A stretch of 64,000 bases of DNA from Prostheceraeus crozeri (taxonomy: Eukaryota > Platyhelminthes > Polycladida > Euryleptidae), in NCBI GenBank assembly GCA_907163375.1, contig CAJQUW010001455.1, positions 51,201 through 115,200 on the forward strand, read 5' to 3'. Position numbers and translations under genes: made by a program. Positions 17,786 to 27,602 of this stretch are shown here, piece after piece (position 1 is the stretch's first letter; every line of letters begins with the position of its first letter). The notes beneath the pieces are model-generated. The model made no database searches. It saw only the letters and a list, made by a program, of their open reading frames with translations, and was not told the DNA's origin.

Positions 17786-17951
17786 AAATGTGCAAATATT
17801 GTATATGTAATTTCGCGTCAATTTTGTTGAATAAGAAACAATTTTGCGCAAAAATGGTTGATTTTACATAACGGTTATAAAGGGGCTGATAGTGTAGCTG
17901 ACGGGTTTTCGCCTTTCATCACTTTTGGGTTTTCAGCGGAATTGTGTTACA

Positions 17952-18390
17952 TCACATTCTTAGCTATGGTCCATCTCTTTCTTAATTTATTATAATGTTC
18001 TAGTTTAAGTAATAATTGGGCTTCCTTATCTTTCATGTACCTGACTCTATCATTGGGAACCGAAGGTTTTATGTCATATGATAATGAGGGATATAAAGGG
18101 GCTGATGGTTCTTTTGTTTTTTCATCTTCCATTTTTAAATGAATATTTTTGTTCATGGGTCATAAACATTGTATTTTTCCCATTTCGCATCTATTTTAGC
18201 TGTTTTTTTATAAATTTCAGGAGGACCCTATTTTTTTGTATTTTTTCATTTTTTGTATCTATTTTAGCTGTTTTTTTATAAATTTCAGGAGGACCCTATT
18301 TTTTTGTATTTTTTCATTTTTTGTATCTACCTAGGTGTGGGATTCGGTGCTGAGCGAAGCGATGCGCCGAATCCTATACCCTATACTACT
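17952..18390 (-). repeat. Polinton right terminal inverted repeat
   Basis: Reverse complement of 2291-2729 with one difference. Because it carries the start of the first gene, a 69-codon frame (17947-18156, minus) repeats its N-terminus and then ends in unrelated sequence. I regard that frame as a by-product of the repeat unless it is transcribed. Confidence 0.95.
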
Positions 18391-18413
18391 AATACAATCT
18401 TTTTTATTTTCAG

Positions 18414-19118
18414 GCATCTTCTACATCTACTACACTGACAGGACAAAATGGTGGCCAGACGTTACAAGGTTCGCTACAATCAGATCATCTACAGCTGAGA
18501 CCAGTGGAAGAAACAACCAAGGTACATAATCCTACACCGCTACAGCGTAAATTTAAACAAGTCTTGCGTCATGAGGATCACAGCGTAGTACTGCAATCGG
18601 GAATGCTCCCTTCCACTGATGTCAAGATATTGAGCAATCAGTATGGGGACTACATACTCATCCCCGTGAGTCCGTACATTCGCCACCAACTTGACATTAT
18701 TGAAGAGTACGTGACATTAAATATGGACATTCCTACTCCTCTTGCTCAAGAGTGGAAGGCGAGAGATGAAAAGGATACTCCCTATAGAAAGATTTGGGAT
18801 GGCAATCAAATTTGCTTACCATTATCACATTGGTGTAGTTATTATAAAAAGGATGGAGATCAATCAATGCCCATCAGATGTGATGAGCTCGGAGAAGGTA
18901 CTTGGGATATCATTTTCAAAGTGAATGGGCTATATTATGGTCAGCACAAGGATAACAAAATAGCCTCTCTCTCGATACACACTGAATCCATCCTATATAT
19001 TCCAAAGCCACCCAGCGTAGATGACATTATTGACGAAATCCTTAACGGGGGTGGCACAAAGCGCAAGTCGGACAAGAATGCTACCTCCAAACGCAAGTTC
19101 AGGAAAGAGAATTGCTAA
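18414..19118 (+). CDS. Gene B main exon, left-arm copy (host element of the Polinton)
   Basis: The exon begins after a strong acceptor, TTTTTTATTTTCAG, at 18413. Its donor lies at 2241, so this arm's intron now contains the whole Polinton. The frame is open and nearly identical to the right-arm copy (22983-23687). The protein is about 230 residues with a mixed globular body (LPLSHWCSYYKKDG; GTWDIIFKVNGLYYG) and a basic Lys/Arg/Ser tail that may be a nuclear signal. I do not recognise the family. Whether a 16-kb intron can still be removed is unknown. Confidence 0.65.
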   Translation, partial: ASSTSTTLTGQNGGQTLQGSLQSDHLQLRPVEETTKVHNPTPLQRKFKQVLRHEDHSVVLQSGMLPSTDVKILSNQYGDYILIPVSPYIRHQLDIIEEYVTLNMDIPTPLAQEWKARDEKDTPYRKIWDGNQICLPLSHWCSYYKKDGDQSMPIRCDELGEGTWDIIFKVNGLYYGQHKDNKIASLSIHTESILYIPKPPSVDDIIDEILNGGGTKRKSDKNATSKRKFRKENC

Positions 19119-19227
19119 TCCTTTCCTAAATCTACCCTATGACAATTCGCTTATGTGCTTTGAGTGTCGTGGACGTGGTCTTATTAGATACATTTTACTT
19201 CTTCGTTGCCATCATATCATATCATAG
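19119..19227 (+). pseudogene. Partial RING-like frame, left arm
   Basis: Continues as in the right arm (CFECRGRG..., then RCHH), after which the sequence passes directly into the repeat array. About 0.8 kb present in the right arm (roughly 22100-22880) is absent here, including the rest of the zinc motif and the 161-residue ORF. Confidence 0.6.
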
Positions 19228-19955
19228 AATAAAGTTTCAACAGTTTGTAGATTAAAAATAAAGTTCCAACAGTGTGTACGTTAGAAATAAAGTTTTAGCT
19301 GTTTGTATGTTAAAAATTAAGTTTCAACAGTGTGTACGTTAGAAATAAAGTTTTATCTGTTTGTAAAATGAGATTGTAGGATTTACTAGTTTGCAAGTTA
19401 GACTAAGCGTTCTACTATTTGTAAACGAAATATATAGTTTCAACAGTTTACAGATTAAAAATAAAGTTTCAACAGTGTGTACGTTAGAAATAAAGTTTTA
19501 GTCGTTTGCGCGTTAGAAATAAAATGAAGTTTCAACAGTCTGTATGTTAGAAATAAAGGTTTATCGGTTTGTAAATTAAGATCATAAGATTTACTAGTTT
19601 GCACGTTAGACTAAGCGTTCTACTACTTGTAAATGAAAGATATAGTTTCAACAGTTTACAGATTAAAAATAAAGTTTCAATAGTGTGTACGTTAGAAATA
19701 AAGTTTTATCTGTTTATATGTTAGAAACAAAATGAAGTTTCAACAGTGTGTACGTTAGAAATAAAGTTTTATCTGTTTGTATGTTAGAAATATAGTTTTA
19801 GCTGCTTGTATGTTAAAAATAAAGGTATAACAGTTTATATGCTAGAAAGAAAGGTATAACTGTTTGTAAAATAGGATCGCAAGATTTACTAGTTTGCAAG
19901 TTAGACTAAGCGTTCTACTATTTGTAAATTAAAATTAAAATTATAACTGTTTACA
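19228..19955 (+). repeat. AATAAA-rich repeat array (left arm, inner)
   Basis: Some 20 variant units of about 30-40 bp, of the form GTTAGAAATAAAGTTT(C/T)A..C(A/T)GTNTGTA. They are interspersed with a longer unit containing GTTAGACTAAGCGTTCTACTA. Each unit carries AATAAA in the same sense as the upstream genes. The array is the mirror image of 20815-22085 but shorter. There is no ORF of interest. Possible roles are redundant poly(A) signals or homologous-region repeats. Confidence 0.85.
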
Positions 19956-20293
19956 AGTTAAAGCGTTGATGCGATGATGAACAATTAATAAGCTGAGAAG
20001 CTTTAGATTCACTTTAACATTACCACATGTTTACAGATAGAAATGTATCACAGCAAAGCTACTTCATGAGTTAGTTTGCCAGGAGTGTATCATCTCAAAC
20101 TTTTACTCCGTTGTTGAAATTTCAGTTTTGTACATATTTGAAGTATCATCTTTGCGGTTTGTTCTTGATGTGTTTACGATGAACGCACACATGAGTCTTA
20201 TGACACTATGGTTGTATCTTATACGTTTCGACAAAGACTGAGCGAAGTAAATAAAAATCCAAGTTGAAAATCTCTTAGGTTGTATTATCAAAT
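19956..20293 (+). repeat. Module M (inner copy) and end of left palindrome arm
   Basis: M from about 19965 to 20127, then about 165 bp that also occur reversed at 20456-20625. The arm ends at 20293 (…GTTGTATTATCAAAT). Confidence 0.8.
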
Positions 20294-20455
20294 ATCTTAG
20301 TATTATACAAAGTTGAGAATGTAAGTTAAACATTTTATCGGAATGTTGTTTTAAAATGAAAGTAAGAACTTCATCGTATGAGTATTCAAAGCATGTTTTG
20401 TAAATCAAATGTGTATAGTACTGACTTGATAGAATCAAATGAACTTGACAAACGC
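20294..20455. other. 162-bp spacer at the centre of the palindrome
   Basis: Unique AT-rich sequence between the two inverted arms. A minus-strand frame runs through it (20103-20438) but is made mostly of arm sequence, so I do not call it a gene. Confidence 0.75.
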
Positions 20456-22085
20456 ATTTGATGATACAACCTAAGAGATTTTCAACTTGGATTTTTATTT
20501 ACTTCGCTCAGTCTTTGTCGAAACGTATAAGATACAACCATGGTGTCATAAGACTCATGTGTGCGTTCATCGTAAACACATCAAGAACAAACCGCAATGA
20601 TGATACTTCAAATATGTACAAAACTGACATTTCAACAACGGAGTAAAAGTTTGAGATGATACACTCCTGGCAAACTAATTCATGAAGTAGCTTTGCTGTG
20701 AAACATTTCTATCTGTAAACATGTGGTAATGTTAAAGTGAATCTAAAGCTTCTCAGCTTATTAATTGTTCATCATCGCATCAACGCTTTAACTTGTAAAC
20801 AGTTATAATTTTAATTTTAATTTACAAATAGTAGAACGCTTAGTCTAACTTGCAAACTAGTAAATCTTGCGATCCTATTTTACAAACAATTATACCTTTC
20901 TTTCTAGCATATAAACTGTTATACCTTTATTTCTAACATACAAGCAGCTAAAACTTTATTTCTAACATACAAACAGATAAAACTTTATTTCTAACGTACA
21001 CACTGTTGAAACTTCATTTTGTTTCTAACATATAAACAGATAAAACTTTATTTCTAACGTACACACTATTGAAACTTTATTTTTAATCTGTAAACTGTTG
21101 AAACTATATCTTTCGTTTACAAATAGTAGAACGCTTAGTCTAACTTGCAAACTAGTAAATCCTACAATCTCACTTTACAAACAGATAAAACTTTATTTCT
21201 AACGAACACACTGTTGAAACTTAATTTTTAACATACAAACAGCTAAAACTTTATTTCTAACGTACACACTGTTGAAACTTTATTTCTAATCTACAAACTG
21301 TTGAAACTTTATTCTTTTTCTAACACACAAACAGCTTAAACTTTATTTTTAACATACACACTATTGAAACTTTATTTTTTAATCTGTAAACTGCTGAAAC
21401 TATATCTTTCATTTACAAATAGTAGAACGCTTACTGTAACTCACAAACTATCATATCCCGCAATCTTATTTTTACAAACAGATATAACTTTATTTCTAAC
21501 GTACACACTGTTGAAACTTTATTTTTAATCTGTTAACTGCTGAAACTATATCTTTCATTTACAAATAGTAGAACGCTTAGTCTAACTTGCAAACTAGTAA
21601 ATTTTATGATCTTAATTTACAAACCGATAAAACTCTATTTCTAACATACACACTGTTGAAACTTTATTTTGAACTTGTAAACGGTTGAAACCTTATTTTA
21701 TTTCTAACGCGCAAACGACTAAAACTTTATTTCTAACGTACACACTGTTGAAACTTTATTTTTAATCTGTAAACTGTTGGAATTATATCTTTCGTTTACA
21801 AAAGGTAGAACGCTTACTGTAACTTTCAAACTATTAAATCCCGCAATCTTGTTTTTACAAACAGATAAAACTTTATTTCTAACGTACACACTGTTGAAAT
21901 TTAATTTTTAACTTGGGAACTCTTGAAACTTTATTTCATTTCTAACATACAAACAGTTTAAACTTTATTTCTAACACATACACTATTGAAACTTTATTTT
22001 TAATCTGTAAACTGTTGAAACCATATCTTTCGTTTACAAATAGTAGAACGCTTAGTCTAACTTGAGAACTGGTAAATCTTGTTCG
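20456..22085 (-). repeat. Right arm: module M and AATAAA-rich array
   Basis: Reverse complement of the left-arm M and array, with M at about 20635-20800. The array runs from about 20815 to 22085, some 1.27 kb and longer than its left partner by whole units. AATAAA again reads in the direction of the (minus-strand) genes. Unit boundaries are blurred by single-base variation. Confidence 0.85.
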
Positions 22086-22240
22086 TCATCGAATCTAACT
22101 GTTTAAATCTTTATCATGGAAATCAATGTTCCACAGTCATTTGAAAAAGATGAGATCACCCTTCATCTAACCCATCCGTTGCATGAAAACAACAACTCTT
22201 CGCATAATAACATTTATTGAATAACTGTAACAAGCATGCA

Positions 22241-22726
22241 TTACAAATCAATGGTTTGAAACAGATAAAATAGATACAGCTGGTAACTGTCATATAGCGA
22301 GCAATGATAACCATACAGGACTTTGGCAGTGTTGAGGTAAGGAGGAAAGAAGCATTGGTTATGAACGTAGCTACTACAACGAACAGACAAAATAGGAACA
22401 CACAAATCCTTAAAACGTTTCGTGACTTCATGATAGTGTTGATTCACTCTACTATCCCAAGGTGGGAGCAAAATATCATTAACGACTAGATTGGGAAATA
22501 CTTTCCTCTCCTTACCAGGATTATTACAAAAGATTCGTATAACATTGAAAGCAGTGAACCATCGTTTAAAGTCAATAAGAAGAGCAGTCTCACAAGAAAA
22601 GCCATAGTCTTGCAAATATTTCAGATTAAGTCCATGAATGTGTTTTCTCGCCCATTGATCAACATTGTGATCACAGTTGGCATGTTGATGATAGACACTA
22701 ACAATCTGATATGTCCAATTGTTCAT
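22241..22726 (-). CDS. Unrecognised 161-residue ORF of the host element
   Basis: Starts MNNWTYQIVSVYHQHANCDH. It contains several Cys and His residues, Trp pairs and aromatic stretches, and looks like real globular protein, but I cannot name a family. It lies between the RING-like frame and the array, same strand. The left arm has lost this segment. It could be an exon of a larger gene. Confidence 0.45.
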   Translation of the reverse strand: MNNWTYQIVSVYHQHANCDHNVDQWARKHIHGLNLKYLQDYGFSCETALLIDFKRWFTAFNVIRIFCNNPGKERKVFPNLVVNDILLPPWDSRVNQHYHEVTKRFKDLCVPILSVRCSSYVHNQCFFPPYLNTAKVLYGYHCSLYDSYQLYLFYLFQTIDL

Positions 22727-22822
22727 AGCAATAGCACAGAGCTCCTGTACAGGTTAACCCTCACAATCCATAAAAATGATGATAGAAGCCTAAAACGGAA
22801 ATTACACATCTAAGGAAACGTT

Positions 22823-23080
22823 CTATAACATATCACAAAATGAAGAATTACATCGATGCTTTTCACGACAAAATACACAAATGATATGATGGCAACGAAG
22901 AAGTAAAATGTATCTAATAAGACCACGTCCACGACACTCAAAGCATATAAGCGAATTGTCATAGGGTAGATTTAGGAAAGGATTAGCAATTCTCTTTCCT
23001 TGACTTGCGTTTGGAGGTAGCATTCTTGTCCGACTTGCGCTTTGTACCACCCCCGTTAAGGATTTCGTCAATAATGTCAT
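22823..23080 (-). CDS. RING-like zinc protein frame (85 residues)
   Basis: The last 40 residues carry CFEC, then RCHHIICVFC, then C..NSSFC. The pattern is C-x2-C-x13-C-x-H-x2-C-x2-C-x5-C-x4-C, close to a C3HC4 RING finger, the fold used by many ubiquitin ligases including viral ones. The N-terminal part overlaps gene B in another frame, so the real start may be internal or reached by splicing. Moderate confidence in the zinc motif, low in the gene boundaries. Confidence 0.5.
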   Translation of the reverse strand: MTLLTKSLTGVVQSASRTRMLPPNASQGKRIANPFLNLPYDNSLICFECRGRGLIRYILLLRCHHIICVFCREKHRCNSSFCDML

Positions 23081-23757
23081 CTACGCTGGGTGGCTTTGGA
23101 ATATATAGGATGGATTCAGTGTGTATCGAGAGAGAGGCTATTTTGTTATCCTTGTGCTGACCATAATATAGCCCATTCACTTTGAAAATGATATCCCAAG
23201 TACCTTCTCCGAGCTCATCACATCTGATGGGCATTGATTGATCTCCATCCTTTTTATAATAACTACACCAATGTGATAATGGTAAGCAAATTTGATTGCC
23301 ATCCCAAATCTTTCTATAGGGAGTATCCTTTTCATCTCTCGCCTTCCACTCTTGAGCAAGAGGAGTAGGAATGTCCATATTTAATGTCACGTACTCTTCA
23401 ATAATGTCAAGTTGGTGGCGAATGTATGGACTCACGGGGATGAGTATGTAGTCCCCATACTGATTGTGCATTATCTTGACATCAGTGGAAGGGAGCATTC
23501 CCGATTGCAGTACTACGCTGTGATCCTCATGACGCAAGACTTGTTTAAATTTACGCTGTAGCGGTGTAGGATTATGTACCTTGGTTGTTTCTTCCACTGG
23601 TCTCAGCTGTAGATGATCTGATTGTAGCGAACCTTGTAACGTCTGGCCACCATTTTGTCCTGTCAGTGTAGTAGATGTAGAAGATGCCTGAAAATAAAAA
23701 AGATTGTATTAAGTTTACGTTCAAGGGAGGAGAGGGACGAAAGTAGCGACTTACCAT
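22983..23757 (-). CDS. Gene B of the host element (spliced, right-arm copy)
   Basis: A lone ATG at 23755-23757 is followed by GTAAGT. A 67-bp intron (23688-23754) ends in TTTTTTATTTTCAG. The main exon runs 23687 to 22983. ATG and exon are in phase, giving roughly 235 residues with a Gln/Thr/Ser-rich start, a globular middle and a basic Lys/Arg tail. TATA box at 23866-23873. The same splice signals exist in the left arm. The family is not recognised. The promoter, tiny intron and compact neighbours suggest a DNA-virus-like or self-contained mobile element. Confidence 0.65.
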
Positions 23758-23865
23758 TTTAGTTGGATAATATGACAGGGATGTAGAGAGAGAGAGAGAG
23801 AGAGAATGTGCGTCCGTCACTTGTACGATTCAACGATGGAATGATTCTCACTGTGGAAGGCTCTC

Positions 23866-23873
23866 TATTTATA
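23866..23873 (-). promoter_or_regulatory. TATA box of gene B (right arm)
   Basis: TATAAATA on the minus strand, about 110 bp before the ATG at 23757, identical to the left-arm copy. A CT-rich leader (GA repeat on the plus strand at about 23786-23807) lies between. Confidence 0.65.
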
Positions 23874-23962
23874 AAGGAATGCTTGATTCTCATTAGACAA
23901 CAATCCTCATTGGAGAATAGCATCAAGTTGATTCCCATTCTCACCAATGCTTCATTCGCCCG

Positions 23963-24316
23963 CTAGCGCTCATCGTCTCCTTTCACCGTCTCGACTAAAG
24001 CTCTATTGTATTCTTCCGTTGATAGGTGTGGTAAAACATGGGTGGGCAAATGTTGTGTGTCGTCGCGCCATTGATAATAATACTCCAACAGTAGGCGACC
24101 ATGCTTGAATACGCTCCTTGGATATTTCAGCAAAGTCTCATCAATCAATTTCCTACTTTGAGCCACACTCATGAATACAATGTAGCAGACAAGCTCGTTG
24201 TGGGGAAGGGTGTGGGCATGCACCAATCGTTGAATGTAGGTCGTAAGCATATCATCATTCATCATGAGTTGGAAGCCTATCACTGAGGGCAGCTCGACAT
24301 ACGTCCTTAGAGTCAC
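23963..24316 (-). CDS. Gene A of the host element (right-arm copy)
   Basis: 117 residues from MTLRTYVELPSV. The neighbouring frame (24255-24446, 63 residues, Asp/Gly/Ser-rich) overlaps its start, so the true 5' end is uncertain. A TATTAAATAC box lies near 24430, just after module M, and could be its promoter. Helical, with a Tyr-rich C-terminal part. No recognised domain. The left arm carries the same gene with a LINE inserted. Confidence 0.5.
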   Translation of the reverse strand: MTLRTYVELPSVIGFQLMMNDDMLTTYIQRLVHAHTLPHNELVCYIVFMSVAQSRKLIDETLLKYPRSVFKHGRLLLEYYYQWRDDTQHLPTHVLPHLSTEEYNRALVETVKGDDER

Positions 24317-24504
24317 CTAAACAATGTCCTCCATGCTCTGGGAAACTACCTGCGCCATCGGCTGAATCACTCCTCTCGTTGTCAAAAGAATATACATAGC
24401 TCATGCACTCCAACTCTCTCAGTGCTGTAGGCGTATTTAATACCACCCACCCCTACGCTCCTCTGGTGTTAACTGTCGTTTAGCAAAAAAGTCGTCATGA
24501 AATT

Positions 24505-25249
24505 TCAACGACGGAGTAAAAGTTTGAGATGATACACTCCTGGCAAACTAATTCATGAAGTAGCTTTGCTGTGATACATTTCTATCTGTAAACATATGAT
24601 AATGTTAAAGTGAATCTAAAACTTCTCAGCTTATTAATTGTTCATCGTTGCATCAACGCTTTAACTCGTGAACAGTTATAATTTTAATTTTAATTTACAC
24701 TTAGTCTAACTTGTAAACTAGTAAATCTTGCGATCTTATTTTTACAAACAGTTATACCTTCATTTCTAACATACACACTATTGAAACTTTATTTCTAACT
24801 TGTAAACTCTTGAAACTTTATTTTGATATACAAACAGCTAAAACTTTATTTCTAACGCATATACTATTGAAACTTTATTTCTAACTTGTAAGCTGGTGAA
24901 ACTTTATTTTTTATCTTGTAAACTGTTGAAACTTTATTTTGTTTCTAACATGCAAACAGATAAAGCTTTATTTCTAACATACACACTATTGAAACTTTGT
25001 TTCTAACTTGTACACTGGTGAAACTTTATTTTTGACTTGTAAACTGGTGAAACTTTATTTTTTATCTTGCAAACAACTAAAACTTTATTTCTAACGTACA
25101 CACCATTGAAGCTTTATTTTCAACTTGCAAACAGCTAAAACTTTATTTCTAACGTACACACTATTAAAACTTTATTTTTAACTTGTAAACTGGTGAAACT
25201 TTATTTTTTATCTTGTAAACTGTTGAAACTTTATTTTGTTTCTAACATA
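24505..25249 (-). repeat. Module M (outer right copy) and AATAAA-rich array
   Basis: M at about 24505-24665 reversed, then array units as elsewhere (AAACTTTATTT(C/T)TAAC on the plus strand). The array is split by a mariner at 25250 and resumes at 26429. Confidence 0.85.
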
Positions 25250-26426
25250 CGTGGTGACGTCAAACAGTATCCGGACTCGATATGAAAGAAGAAAGGTACA
25301 CTATTTTAATTATAATTTTTGGAAAGAGCATCCATTATAGGTATAGAAAATTGCTTGTTTTGACATTGGATTTAATCAACTATATTTTTGTACAGTTTCT
25401 TTACATTTTTATTGTATTGGCTCATTTTTTTCGAGTTTTAACTTTTCATTGATACAAATGTTAGAATAGTTGTCGCTTTTTGAAGCTTTCTTACACCTAA
25501 TGATATCAAAAACACGAAATTATTTGTCAAAACTTTTATATCAAAAACTTCTCGCCAGAAGATTGTCGCTCTTCGCAAGAATACAAGTTTCCTGGTGAGA
25601 CTGCCACTCGAAAACTTCGTACCGTAGCGACTCACAGGAGAGGTTTCATGCTTGTGATTTTCTGGGACTGGCACGGCCTTGTTCACTTGGAGTTTGTCGA
25701 TCGAGGGACAAGAATTGATTCCAAATTTTATTCTACCCAAATCAAAAATGCTCGAAGACGTCGACGTACTCCACGTGGACAGACTTTGTATTTGCTGCTA
25801 GATAATGCGCCGATTCATACGAGTCAACGAAGTCGCGATGCAGTAGAGTCAGTGGGATTTGTACAACTCAAACATCCACCGTATAGTCCTGATTTAGCTC
25901 CCAGCGACCATTGGCTTTTTCGACACCTCAAGAATCACCTCAAAGGGAAGCGATTTGAAAACAAAGAGGAACTACGCGCTGCTGCTACGGAATTTTTTTC
26001 TTCTCGTCCCTTACATTTTTTTCGGGAAGGACTTTTGCAACTTGTTCATCGCTGGCGGAAATGTGTGGAGCAAAATGGAAGTTACATCGAAAAACTTTAA
26101 TAAATGTTTTGTTACCTGTAACGAGAATTTTTTGATATAAAAGTTTTGACAAATAATTTCGTATTTTTAATATCAGTAGGTGTAAGAAAGCTTCAAAAAG
26201 CGACAACTATTCTAACATTTGTATCAATGAAAAGTTAAAACTCGAAAAAAATGAGCCAATACAGTAAAAATGTAAAGAAACTGTACAAAAATATAGTTGA
26301 TTAAATCCAATGTCAAAACAAGCAATTTTCTATACCTATAACGGATGCTCTTTCCAAAAATTATAATTAAAATAGTGTACCTTTCTTCTTTCATATCAAG
26401 TCCGGATACTTTTTGACGTCACCACG
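25250..26426 (+). mobile_element. Mariner (DD34D) element with ~300-bp terminal inverted repeats
   Basis: Starts CGTGGTGACGTCAA, ends TTGACGTCACCACG, flanked by TA (25248-25249 and 26427-26428), and inserted into an array unit. The inverted repeats extend about 300 bp inward with few differences. That is far longer than usual mariner ends, and it occupies half the element. The body keeps only the C-terminal part of the transposase. Confidence 0.9.
25559..26100 (+). pseudogene. Mariner transposase, N-terminally deleted
   Basis: The frame is open from before 25648 and ends at 26100. It has LLLDNAPIHTS and HPPYSPDLAPSDHWLF; the two aspartates are separated by 34 residues, the DD34D spacing. GFMLVIFWDWHGLVHLEF, which follows the first catalytic aspartate in intact proteins, is present, but the DNA-binding domain and the first aspartate are missing. 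The copy is therefore non-autonomous; it could be moved only by an intact relative. Confidence 0.9.
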
Positions 26427-26428
26427 TA

Positions 26429-26665
26429 CAAACAGATAAAGCTTTATTTCTAACGTACACACTATTGAAACTTTGTTTCTAACTTATACACTGGTGAAAC
26501 TTTATTTTTAACTTGTTAACTGATGAAACTTTCTTTTAACATACAAACAGATAAAACTTTATTTCTAACGTACACACTGTTGAAACTTTATTTTTAATCT
26601 GTAAACTGTTGAAACTATATCTTTCATTTACAAATAGTAGAACGCTTAGTCTAACTTGTAAATCT
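26429..26665 (-). repeat. End of the AATAAA-rich array
   Basis: Continuation of the array beyond the mariner, ending with the CTTAGTCTAACTTG unit. No coding sequence. Confidence 0.8.
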
Positions 26666-26786
26666 TATAACACTTCATATGGGTGATAATGGTAGTTGAA
26701 ATAGTGTTAAATAAAATTAAGATAGCTTACACTTCTGATGCAGGGATAGCAATCGACTGCGATCCATGTGTAAAGAGCTTGTTAGA

Positions 26787-27035
26787 CTACGGAAGAGAGA
26801 AGTTTGTTATGTTGCGTGTGGCGCGTGAGTGTCCTCCCATTTCATTCCATTCATCAATTCGTCTCATTGATAGAGACAGGTAGAACTCATGGTTCTCATA
26901 ACGTATGCAATGGAAAGTTTGTAAGGCAACCTTCGACAGTTGGCTAAATGTCACCCTGGCGCGAATGCATGCTACGTTGAGACAGAGGCAATCACTTGCA
27001 AACATGACGCAGAGAGGTTTAACAAGATTGACCAT
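26787..27035 (-). CDS. Unrecognised 82-residue ORF
   Basis: Starts MVNLVKPLCVMFASDC. Cys- and Ser-containing, with Leu-rich helical segments. It follows the duplicated module on the same strand, possibly as part of the same transcript. No family recognised; low confidence as an independent gene. Confidence 0.3.
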   Translation of the reverse strand: MVNLVKPLCVMFASDCLCLNVACIRARVTFSQLSKVALQTFHCIRYENHEFYLSLSMRRIDEWNEMGGHSRATRNITNFSLP

Positions 27036-27085
27036 TGCCGAATGTCCCTTGCGGTATACATAGCTACGGGTTTCACCGCCGCCCT

Positions 27086-27283
27086 TTACAGGAACACCCG
27101 TCGAAAGGAAGTATTACACCGAACTTCATTTGCAACGTTCAAGTTGACTGATAGCAGATTCAACTTAATGATAGTATTCGCCAGTCTGAAGACAGCCCAG
27201 GGCAAGCCGCGTGGAGGTTCTATCATGTCTTGCCCCATGGTGGCCCTTATCAGGGCCGGTGGTTCGTTCTCGGGGGTCGTCAT
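27086..27283 (-). CDS. Duplicated small module, copy 2
   Basis: 65 residues from MTTPENEPPALIRAT. Its first ~50 residues are nearly identical to the module at 27603-27759 (ENEP..ALIRAT.GQDM, then IEPPRGLPWAVFRLAN). It begins just after the stop of the 88-residue ORF upstream, in another frame. The family is not recognised. Repetition of the same segment behind two different genes suggests an exchangeable C-terminal exon. Confidence 0.5.
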   Translation of the reverse strand: MTTPENEPPALIRATMGQDMIEPPRGLPWAVFRLANTIIKLNLLSVNLNVANEVRCNTSFRRVFL

Positions 27284-27291
27284 CAGCCATC

Positions 27292-27558
27292 TTACTCCAT
27301 ACCGATTCTGCTGAGAGAGAGTCGAAACCGTTCAACCTCAGCAGTGTCGACTTCCATGCTAGTTGGCATGTGAGTGGAGGGTGGAATGTAGCGCCATTCC
27401 ATTGGATTGGCAACACTTGCTGTCATCGCATTGCCAATCCGAGCAAGATTGTTGTGGACTCTGTCTTGCTCCTCTATTCTAGCAAATTCATTAAATAAAT
27501 TTCGCGGTCTTAACTGCGGTCCGCGAGGAGAGCTGACTGCAGCGTTTGGTGTCTCCAT
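27292..27558 (-). CDS. Unrecognised 88-residue protein with TATA promoter
   Basis: METPNAAVSSPRGPQLRPRN… starts 32 bp after a perfect TATATAAA (27590-27597). Basic, Arg- and Ser-rich N-terminus, with the remainder helical. The downstream module copy lies almost directly behind its stop. No family recognised. The spacing between TATA and ATG leaves almost no leader, unless a downstream start is used. Confidence 0.55.
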   Translation of the reverse strand: METPNAAVSSPRGPQLRPRNLFNEFARIEEQDRVHNNLARIGNAMTASVANPMEWRYIPPSTHMPTSMEVDTAEVERFRLSLSRIGME

Positions 27559-27589
27559 GATTGAAATGAAATGAAATGAGAGGTAGTGG

Positions 27590-27597
27590 TTTATATA
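27590..27597 (-). promoter_or_regulatory. TATA box before the 88-residue gene
   Basis: TATATAAA on the minus strand, 32 bp from the ATG at 27558. Confidence 0.6.
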
Positions 27598-27602
27598 CCC
27601 CT

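Larger units (their letters stand above)
2291..18390 (+). mobile_element. Polinton/Maverick, 16.1 kb, looks whole and recent
   Basis: The borders are exact. The element starts AGTAGTATAG and ends CTATACTACT, with AATACA on both sides (2285-2290 and 18391-18396). The empty site survives in the right palindrome arm near 23700-23710. AG...CT ends and 6-bp duplications are what Polintons are known for. It carries protein-primed PolB, rve integrase, packaging ATPase, adenain-like protease and capsid-type genes, which is the full core set. The 439-bp terminal repeats differ at one position, so insertion was recent. I see no clear break in the core genes. It lies inside the candidate 67-bp intron of gene B of the host element. 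Confidence 0.95.

Noticed and set aside
150-20127. Direct copies of module M as long terminal repeats of a retroelement
   Set aside because: The copies are flanked by arrays, no reverse transcriptase or primer-binding feature belongs to the enclosed genes, and M lacks TG...CA borders.
20103-20646. Two ORFs of 111 and 62 codons at the palindrome centre
   Set aside because: They are mirror translations of the same inverted arm, on opposite strands, without start context, promoter or recognisable domain.
19228-22085. CRISPR-like or telomere-like array
   Set aside because: Units vary in length and sequence, there are no unique spacers between constant repeats, and the setting is an animal genome. 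The units carry AATAAA and lie behind genes.
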